From: Micavibrio aeruginosavorus EPB
GTDB taxonomy: Bacteria > Pseudomonadota > Alphaproteobacteria > Micavibrionales > Micavibrionaceae
Reading direction: 5' to 3'
Length of the DNA stretch: 64,000 bases
NCBI RefSeq assembly: GCF_000348745.1
Contig: NC_020812.1
Coordinates: 2,365,444-2,429,443 of the forward strand
Shown here: piece by piece, positions 58,791 through 64,000 of the stretch
Layout: each line of letters starts with the position of its first letter
Position numbering within the stretch: the stretch's first letter is position 1
Made by a program: the position numbers and the translations under genes
Notes under the pieces: model-generated
Databases searched by the model: none
Seen by the model: the letters and a program-made list of their open reading frames with translations, nothing else
Told to the model about the DNA's origin: nothing

Positions 58791-59774
58791 TTATTCCGTG
58801 GTGTCTTCGCCGCTGGCGGCTTTTTTGCCAGCGAAGAAGCCCATCGGACTGCCTGTGGGGTTGGCGGGCGGCGTTGCTGGCGCAGCCGCGACAGGGGCCT
58901 GAACGGCCTGTTTCTGGACCAACGGAGCCGCCGGGCGGACGGCGGATGACCCGCCCCCCGATCCCGCAACCGCGTCCGCGGTCAGGGTCAGCATCTCTGC
59001 GCCGCGGTCAAACGCGGCCCAAACGGCATCCATCGGAACCGGGCCACCGCTTTGCTGGATCATGGCGTTGCGGGACGCTTCGTCCATCATCATCAAACGG
59101 CTGGTTTCCATGGCGTGGCATTGCGCGTACAGCAGGCACAGGGCCCGTACGATCGACAATTCGGCCTTTTTCTTCTGAGCCAGCGTGGCGTTCGGCCCCA
59201 GCATCCGGCCACACATGGCCGTGGCCCGGTCCAGCACCGTCGCGGACACATCCTGCACCAGTTTCTTTTCCGGGCGGCCAAAGGAGTACACCCCGATTGC
59301 CTGCACCACCGGGACGAGGGCGAACAGCGCTTGAATATGGATTTGCGGCTCATCCGGCCCGCCAGTGTACGGCCCGGCCTCCAGCGCGTTCAAGCGCGCG
59401 GTGGCATCCGCCGCCGGGGTAAAATTATCGGCAAAGGCCAGAACAGCCCCAAGGGTCGATGCCAAACGGCCAACGTCGCCTTCCGCCGGAACATGGCCCG
59501 TCATTTCATAGGCCCCCGCCACCAGCGGTGCGGACAGGCCGGCAAGGGCCAGACGCAAGCCATCGGCCTGCCCCTGATCATCGCGAATATCCATGGATTC
59601 CGACAGGACGACCGACATCTGGACCGTACGGCTGATCAATTCGGCCAGACGTGTCGCATCGGTGCGCATATCCGGGGCCACGCCCATGCGGGCAGACACC
59701 GACCCCACCGCCGTCATCAGCGGGACGCCCAAACGTTCCAAAACCTGTATTTGAAATTCAGCGCGCTGACTCAT
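58791..59774 (-). CDS. Hypothetical protein, 327 aa, first gene of the dotDCB arm
   Basis: A largely helical protein with no signal peptide (MSQRAEFQIQVLERLGVPLM start). It includes TRLAELISRTVQMSVVLSES, GRPEKKLVQDVSATVLDRAT and RALCLLYAQCHAMETSRLMM. The C-terminal 60 residues are Pro/Ala-rich and disordered (VQAPVAAAPATPPANPTGSP). It is followed 12 bases later by the lytic transglycosylase and the dotD-C-B genes, so I infer a cytoplasmic or associated type IVB component. I recognise no family. Confidence 0.72.
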   Translation of the reverse strand: MSQRAEFQIQVLERLGVPLMTAVGSVSARMGVAPDMRTDATRLAELISRTVQMSVVLSESMDIRDDQGQADGLRLALAGLSAPLVAGAYEMTGHVPAEGDVGRLASTLGAVLAFADNFTPAADATARLNALEAGPYTGGPDEPQIHIQALFALVPVVQAIGVYSFGRPEKKLVQDVSATVLDRATAMCGRMLGPNATLAQKKKAELSIVRALCLLYAQCHAMETSRLMMMDEASRNAMIQQSGGPVPMDAVWAAFDRGAEMLTLTADAVAGSGGGSSAVRPAAPLVQKQAVQAPVAAAPATPPANPTGSPMGFFAGKKAASGEDTTE

Positions 59775-59889
59775 AATCTCATTATGTCAATAATGGCGGC
59801 CTAAGCCTGCCTTGAACCCAATCGTAACCCTGTCTTTGTTATAGGGGGGACCGGGCAAAAACGGCAACCCTTTTTGGCCGCCAAAAGCA

Positions 59890-59918
59890 CAAACACCCCC
59901 GAAAAACGGGGGTGTTTG
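59890..59918 (-). terminator. Terminator after the DsbC/G-like gene
   Basis: CAAACACCCCC - GAAAAA - CGGGGGTGTTTG, followed on the minus strand by TGCTTTTGG. It lies 17 bases past the stop. Confidence 0.85.
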
Positions 59919-59935
59919 CTTGAAAGACAGGAAAA

Positions 59936-60796
59936 TCAGAACAAATCGGCGGTTATTTCGGCCAGGTCGCGCGGACGTCCACGCACCATCTTAATTTCGC
60001 CCGCCTTGCTGCGGTAAAGCAGGATCGGCGTGGCATCCAGTTTCCAGTTTTGCATGATCAGCAAATTCCGTTCGACCCCTTGTTTGTTAATCGCCGGATC
60101 AATCGGCAAGGCCTTGTCATCGCCATCCAGATGTTTGTACCAGCGGTCTTCCGCATCCGGCGCGGCCAGAAGGTAGGCGGCCTGGGCCTTCGTCTCATCA
60201 CGCAAACCAACCGGGATCATCTTGATCTGGATTTGTCCGGTGGCCAGCAAATCCTTGCGCAGATCGTTCATCAGCGCGTGGCAATGCGGGCATTGCGGAT
60301 CCATGAACGCATAAATCACCGGAGCATCGGCATTTTTGCCCAACGTGATCATGTTCGAGGCTTCGACCTCTTTCATCAGGCGCTGGGACGGGCTCAGGTT
60401 TTGTTGGGCGCGCAATTCTTCCTGAATGGCCTGCAGCGGATCGACGGTGGGCGTGGCCGGGGTGGCCAGCGCATCCAAAGCGGCATCGCCGCCCTGCAAT
60501 TTCGCCACCTGATCAATCGTCACCGGGTGGCCGGATTTATCGAACAGCAGCCCCATGATGATCGCCTCACCATCCGGTGTGACGTAGAAATATTGTTCCT
60601 GTCCCTGCAGGATCGTGGCCCAGCCATCCAGCCCCTTGTCCCGGCCCAGATAACGGATTTGCGCGCCGCGCGTGCCCAGTTCTTTTAAAACTTCGGGCAT
60701 CGGGGGTGTTTTTTCCGCCGTTTGTGCCGATACGGGCGACAGGCCCATCACACACACCAACGCAGGAACCAGTAAAAGACGGAGAAAATTTTTCAT
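59936..60796 (-). CDS. DsbC/DsbG-like thiol:disulfide interchange protein
   Basis: This 286-aa exported protein starts at ATG 60796 with a signal peptide (LRLLLVPALVCVMGLSPVSA). An N-terminal dimerisation-like domain (GRDKGLDGWATILQGQEQYF, VTPDGEAIIMGLLFD) is followed by a thioredoxin fold with the active site DPQCPHCHALM (Cys169, Cys172) and a late cis-Pro region (NWKLDATPILLYRS). It would isomerise or reduce periplasmic disulfides. It lies next to the type IVB genes, whose exported proteins have paired Cys, so a link is plausible. Confidence 0.87.
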   Translation of the reverse strand: MKNFLRLLLVPALVCVMGLSPVSAQTAEKTPPMPEVLKELGTRGAQIRYLGRDKGLDGWATILQGQEQYFYVTPDGEAIIMGLLFDKSGHPVTIDQVAKLQGGDAALDALATPATPTVDPLQAIQEELRAQQNLSPSQRLMKEVEASNMITLGKNADAPVIYAFMDPQCPHCHALMNDLRKDLLATGQIQIKMIPVGLRDETKAQAAYLLAAPDAEDRWYKHLDGDDKALPIDPAINKQGVERNLLIMQNWKLDATPILLYRSKAGEIKMVRGRPRDLAEITADLF

Positions 60797-60935
60797 GGCG
60801 CACAAAACCCTGTAAAATGGGACATAGCCAAAGAGTACAGATCATTTATGGCGGCGTAAAGGCACGGCTTGCCCCCGCACAATGACCTGATACACTTGTC
60901 CCCGCTGAAAAATTTTACAAAACGGAGAATGCGTG

Positions 60936-61511
60936 ATGGATACCGGCCTTATCATTCTGATTGTTCTGGGTGTGATCGTTCTGGGTCTGATCATGATTTA
61001 CAACCGTCTGGTCGCGCTGCGCCAGACGCGGAACAATGCGTTTTCCGACATTGATGTGCAGTTGAAACAGCGGTTCGACCTGATCCCTAATCTGGTTGAA
61101 ACGGTCAAGGGCTACGCCACGCACGAGCAAAGCGTATTTGAAAACGTCACCCAGGCCCGCGCGCAGGTGGGCCGCACATCCGGGGCCGGCACCGACCGCA
61201 TTCAGGCCGAAGGCATGTTGGGCAGTGCGTTGATGGGGTTGTTCGCCGTGGCGGAAAATTATCCGCAATTGAAGGCCGATCAGAATTTCCAGCGTTTGCA
61301 GGCGGAATTGAGCGACATTGAAAACAAGATCGCCGCCGCGCGCCGTTTCTTCAACAGCGCGACCAACGAATACAACACCGCCATTCAACAATTCCCCGCC
61401 AATCTGATGGCGGGCATGTTCGGATTCCACAATGAAGAATTCTTCGAACTGGACCCGGCGCAGCAACAGGCCGTTCGCAACGCCCCGCCCGAAGTGAAAT
61501 TCGGCGGATAA
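60936..61511 (+). CDS. lemA: LemA family protein
   Basis: A 191-aa membrane protein: one N-terminal transmembrane helix (LIILIVLGVIVLGLIMIYNR) then the LemA core (NNAFSDIDVQLKQRFDLIPN, LVETVKGYATHEQSVFENVT, ERxARRFFNSATNEYNTAIQ-like segment) ending in DPAQQQAVRNAPPEVKF. The role is uncertain; it is often paired with an M48 protease or TPM protein. Here the M48 gene follows after 13 bases. GGAG lies 8 bases before ATG 60936; GTG 60933 is an alternative start. Confidence 0.92.
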   Translation: MDTGLIILIVLGVIVLGLIMIYNRLVALRQTRNNAFSDIDVQLKQRFDLIPNLVETVKGYATHEQSVFENVTQARAQVGRTSGAGTDRIQAEGMLGSALMGLFAVAENYPQLKADQNFQRLQAELSDIENKIAAARRFFNSATNEYNTAIQQFPANLMAGMFGFHNEEFFELDPAQQQAVRNAPPEVKFGG

Positions 61512-61524
61512 GGCACGCAACCCC

Positions 61525-62559
61525 ATGGCCTTCGCCGCGGCGGGTTTAAAAACCCATATCTGGAACAATAATCTGCGCTCGATCATCCTGCTGGTCGGGT
61601 ACCCGTTCCTGATGGGGGCGATTGTTTGGGCCACGGCCGCCGCCATCGGATATTTCATGGGGCAAAGCGCCGGACCCCACGCCCCGCACGGGGCCATCGC
61701 CACCCATTTCGCCAACGGATTTATCGCGCAATACTGGCCCTTGATCGGCACCGCCGTAGCGATCTGGTTTATCATCGCGTGGTTTTTCAACACGCGCATG
61801 GTGCGGATGTTGTCCCACGCGAAACCCGTGACCCGCACCGAAGAACCCGCGCTTTATAACCTGCTGGAAAATCTGTGCATCGCGCGCGGCTTGCCCATGC
61901 CGCAGCTCAACATCATTGAAACCGATGCCCTGAATGCCTTTGCCAGCGGCGTGCAGCGCAGTGATTACACCGTGACCGTTACACGCGGCCTGCTCAACAC
62001 ACTGCAACCGGATGAGGTTGAGGGCGTTCTGGCGCACGAGCTGACGCACATTATCAACCATGATGTGCGATTGCTGATGGTGTGCATTATCTTCACAGGC
62101 ATGATCGGATTTGCGATGCAACTGGTGTGGTCATCGGTGCGCTATGGCCTGTACATGCCGCGCAGCGGCAATAACCGCAACAATGGCGGGACCGTCATTA
62201 TTGCGCTGGTGATCCTGTTGATTTTGGCGATTGGATACGGGGCCAGCCTGCTGACCCGGTTTGCGCTGTCGCGGCGCCGGGAATATATGGCCGATGCGGG
62301 GGCGGTTGAACTGACCCGCAATCCGGATGCGATGATGCGCGCCCTGCAACGCATATCCGGGCGCGACCATATTCCCGCCGTGCCCGATGATGTGGCGTTG
62401 ATGTGCATTGAAAACGACCATGCCTTTATGGGACTGTTCGCCACGCACCCGTCGATTGAGGATCGCATTCGCGCCCTGTCCACCATGACCGGAACACCGA
62501 TCCCCAGTGCAAGCGGGACCGAAAAATCGGATAACCCATTGAATCCATGGGTCAGATAG
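61525..62559 (+). CDS. M48-family membrane metalloprotease (HtpX-like)
   Basis: This 344-aa zinc protease has two N-terminal transmembrane helices (IILLVGYPFLMGAIVWATAA; WPLIGTAVAIWFIIAWFF), then the catalytic HELTH (His171, Glu172, His175) in GVLAHELTHIINHDVR. The third ligand region is RREYMADAGAVELTRNPDAM. Further helices and a C-terminal FATHPSIEDRIRALSTM fit M48/HtpX. It probably degrades or processes membrane proteins under stress. It is co-transcribed with lemA (13-base gap). Confidence 0.92.
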   Translation: MAFAAAGLKTHIWNNNLRSIILLVGYPFLMGAIVWATAAAIGYFMGQSAGPHAPHGAIATHFANGFIAQYWPLIGTAVAIWFIIAWFFNTRMVRMLSHAKPVTRTEEPALYNLLENLCIARGLPMPQLNIIETDALNAFASGVQRSDYTVTVTRGLLNTLQPDEVEGVLAHELTHIINHDVRLLMVCIIFTGMIGFAMQLVWSSVRYGLYMPRSGNNRNNGGTVIIALVILLILAIGYGASLLTRFALSRRREYMADAGAVELTRNPDAMMRALQRISGRDHIPAVPDDVALMCIENDHAFMGLFATHPSIEDRIRALSTMTGTPIPSASGTEKSDNPLNPWVR

Positions 62560-62573
62560 ACGTCCGATTTCGG

Positions 62574-62601
62574 TTGAACCCTCTTCCCGAATGCTTACAA
62601 T
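62574..62601 (+). promoter_or_regulatory. Probable promoter of the Bax-inhibitor-1 gene
   Basis: TTGAAC, a 16-base spacer, then TACAAT, ending 65 bases upstream of the start at 62667. The -35 and -10 are partial consensus matches. Confidence 0.42.
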
Positions 62602-62666
62602 ACGCTATATGACTATCAAAGGCGGTCATGATGACCGCTTTCGCTATCGAATGGAGAGAAGAAGAT

Positions 62667-63380
62667 ATGCAACCCGATCGTTTTACGACGCAAACCACCA
62701 CTGGCGCAGTTGCCTATGATGCTGGCCTGCGCGCCCATTTCCAGAAGGTGTACAACACCATGGGTCTGGGCCTGGCCGTCACGGGCGTGACCGCGTACGT
62801 TGTGTCCAGCATCGAGCCCGTTGCGAAAGTTTTGTACACGACACCACTGGCTTACGTTTTGATGTTCCTGCCGCTGGTGTTCATGTTCTTTGGGTTTAAC
62901 CAGCGCGCCTTGATGACCAAAAGCGCGGCCCAACTGACCAGCCTGTTCTACATGTTCTCGGCGGCGTTTGGTTTGTCGCTGGGCGTGATCTTCCTGGCCT
63001 ATACGGGCGTCAGCATTGCCAAGGTGTTCTTCATCACCGCGGGCATGTTCGCCGGTACGTCCATTTTTGGTTACACGACCAAGAAAGACCTCAGCGGCCT
63101 GCAAGGTCTGCTGGTCATGGGTGTGATTGGCCTGTTGATCGCGATTGTGGTGAACCTGTTCCTGCAAAGCGCGATGATGGACTTCGTGATTTCGTGCGTT
63201 GGTGTTTTGATTTACACCGGCCTGATCGCGTTTGACACGCAGAACATCAAGGAAATGTACAGCGAAGCCCACGGGTCCGAAGCCAATGGCAAGGCCGCCG
63301 TTATGGGGGCGCTCAGCCTGTATGTGAACTTCATCATGCTGTTCCAATTCCTGCTGAGCCTGCTCGGCCAACGGGAATAG
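62667..63380 (+). CDS. Bax inhibitor-1 / YccA-family membrane protein
   Basis: A 237-aa protein with seven predicted helices: FQKVYNTMGLGLAVTGVTAY, LAYVLMFLPLVFMFFGFNQR, LFYMFSAAFGLSLGVIFLAY, VFFITAGMFAGTSIFGYTTK, GLLVMGVIGLLIAIVVNLFL, FVISCVGVLIYTGLIAFDTQ and the C-terminal NFIMLFQFLLSLLGQRE. The DTQNIKEMY segment, with its Asp in helix 6, is the family motif. The family is thought to conduct Ca2+ or modulate membrane proteolysis (YccA blocks FtsH in Escherichia coli). GGAGAGAAGAAG precedes ATG 62667. Confidence 0.93.
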   Translation: MQPDRFTTQTTTGAVAYDAGLRAHFQKVYNTMGLGLAVTGVTAYVVSSIEPVAKVLYTTPLAYVLMFLPLVFMFFGFNQRALMTKSAAQLTSLFYMFSAAFGLSLGVIFLAYTGVSIAKVFFITAGMFAGTSIFGYTTKKDLSGLQGLLVMGVIGLLIAIVVNLFLQSAMMDFVISCVGVLIYTGLIAFDTQNIKEMYSEAHGSEANGKAAVMGALSLYVNFIMLFQFLLSLLGQRE

Positions 63381-63464
63381 GTCACGCGAAAAGAGACGAA
63401 TTCTTCGACGCAGAAGGATAGTTTCTGAAATAAATTTTTTGCACGCGTGCAGTGCAAAACAGCT

Positions 63465-63492
63465 AAACGCCCGGTTGTCCGGGCGTTTTTTT
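63465..63492 (+). terminator. Terminator after the Bax-inhibitor-1 gene
   Basis: AAACGCCCGG - TTGT - CCGGGCGTTT followed by TTTTT. Confidence 0.9.
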
Positions 63493-63594
63493 ATACTCGA
63501 ATATTCTAATGCAATCACACCCCCGTAATCATCTTATGAATCCTTAAGCTTGGGCCTATATTCTGAATCCATGCATGAAGCGAAGGGGGGCGAC

Positions 63595-64000
63595 ATGGAA
63601 CCGCACAAGACGCGAATACTTCTTGTCGACGATACGGCATCACTGGCCCGCACCTATGAAACATTTCTGAAAGCGCAAGGATACGATGTGCGGTGCGCCT
63701 ATACCGGACGCGACGCCATTGAGGATTTAAAGCGCTACGGTGCCGACCTAATGCTGCTGGATCTGGACCTGCCGGATTGTTCGGGGTTGGACGTGATGCA
63801 ACAAACCAAAGACATGCCCGAACACCCGCCGGTTATCATTATCACCGGAACCGATTTCGCCCCCGTGCGCGACGAAGCCATGCGCCGCGGCGCACGATCA
63901 ATATTGACCAAACCGATCAGCATGGATCGTCTGTCCCACGCGGTGGCCGACGAACTGGATAACGACCTCTCGAAAAAGGACGCTCTAGCCCCAAAGGATG
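63595..64000 (+). CDS. Response regulator, partial (C-terminus outside window)
   Basis: The first 135 codons encode a complete receiver domain: acidic pocket LLVDDTASLA (Asp12, Asp13), phospho-acceptor Asp56 in LLDLDLPDCSG, switch Thr in IITGTDF and Lys106 in LTKPIS. The pattern, including the DDTASL and GRDAIE segments, is close to LuxO/NtrC-type regulators, so a sigma-54 activator could follow, but the output domain is beyond the window. GAAGGGGGGC precedes ATG 63595; ATG 63571 is an in-frame alternative without a good ribosome-binding site. Confidence 0.85.
   Translation, partial: MEPHKTRILLVDDTASLARTYETFLKAQGYDVRCAYTGRDAIEDLKRYGADLMLLDLDLPDCSGLDVMQQTKDMPEHPPVIIITGTDFAPVRDEAMRRGARSILTKPISMDRLSHAVADELDNDLSKKDALAPKD

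Overview
The window is about 64 kb of a gene-dense, moderately GC-rich Gram-negative chromosome. The alphaproteobacterial-type FYDLN-acid protein, the rpmH-rnpA-yidD-yidC-engB order, the DapD/DapE lysine branch, a sigma-54-type promoter ahead of flgKL and the many outer-membrane proteins all point to an alphaproteobacterium. A free-living or predatory lineage near Rhodospirillales/Micavibrionales would fit, but that placement is inference. No tRNA, rRNA, CRISPR array, insertion sequence or prophage was recognised.

Layout. Positions 1-5.5 kb hold beta-oxidation genes (a FadN-like 3-hydroxyacyl-CoA dehydrogenase running off the left edge and a thiolase), a hypothetical gene, and the FYDLN-acid/prmA pair. 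At 5.5-11.2 kb lies a two-gene unit encoding a 263-aa unknown and a 1604-aa protein. In the large protein an RNase J-like metallo-beta-lactamase half is followed by a half resembling exonuclease I (SbcB). I consider this the most novel object here. At 11.3-31 kb are housekeeping genes: small membrane proteins, a frameshifted inverse autotransporter with a 13-base homopolymer, glmS-glmU, a FemAB-like acyltransferase with a DUF3108 protein, a frameshifted dapD with dapE, truA, two tandem HExxH proteins, fmt-def, rmuC, and engB-yidC-yidD-rnpA-rpmH. At 31-36 kb are an unknown, an outer-membrane barrel, a PII protein with an altered T-loop, a UbiH-family hydroxylase and two unknowns.

The region 36-60 kb is a type IVB (Dot/Icm-type) secretion locus on the minus strand. 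One arm reads dotI-dotH-dotG-dotF-dotE-dotP-dotN-dotO, the same order as Legionella icmL-K-E-G-C-D-J-B. The other arm reads unknown-lytic transglycosylase-dotD-dotC-dotB-icmT-TcpQ-like. Between the arms, on the plus strand, sit two paralogous secreted proteins of unknown function and the flagellar hook-associated genes flgK-flgL, which have a well-matched sigma-54 promoter. Together the arms give the outer-membrane ring (DotC/DotD/DotH), the trans-envelope scaffold (DotG/DotF), inner-membrane parts (DotE/DotP/DotI/IcmT), energy (DotO, DotB), the coupling-complex adaptor DotN and a peptidoglycan-opening enzyme. A DsbC/G-like thiol oxidoreductase follows. DotA, DotL, DotM, IcmS/W, IcmQ/R, IcmF and DotU are not in this window.

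The right end (60.9-64 kb) holds lemA, an M48 membrane protease, a Bax-inhibitor-1 family protein and the start of a response regulator.

Two genes (inverse autotransporter and dapD) each appear to lack one base. Both could be assembly errors, real lesions or slippage sites. Product names rest on reading motifs by eye; no database search was run.
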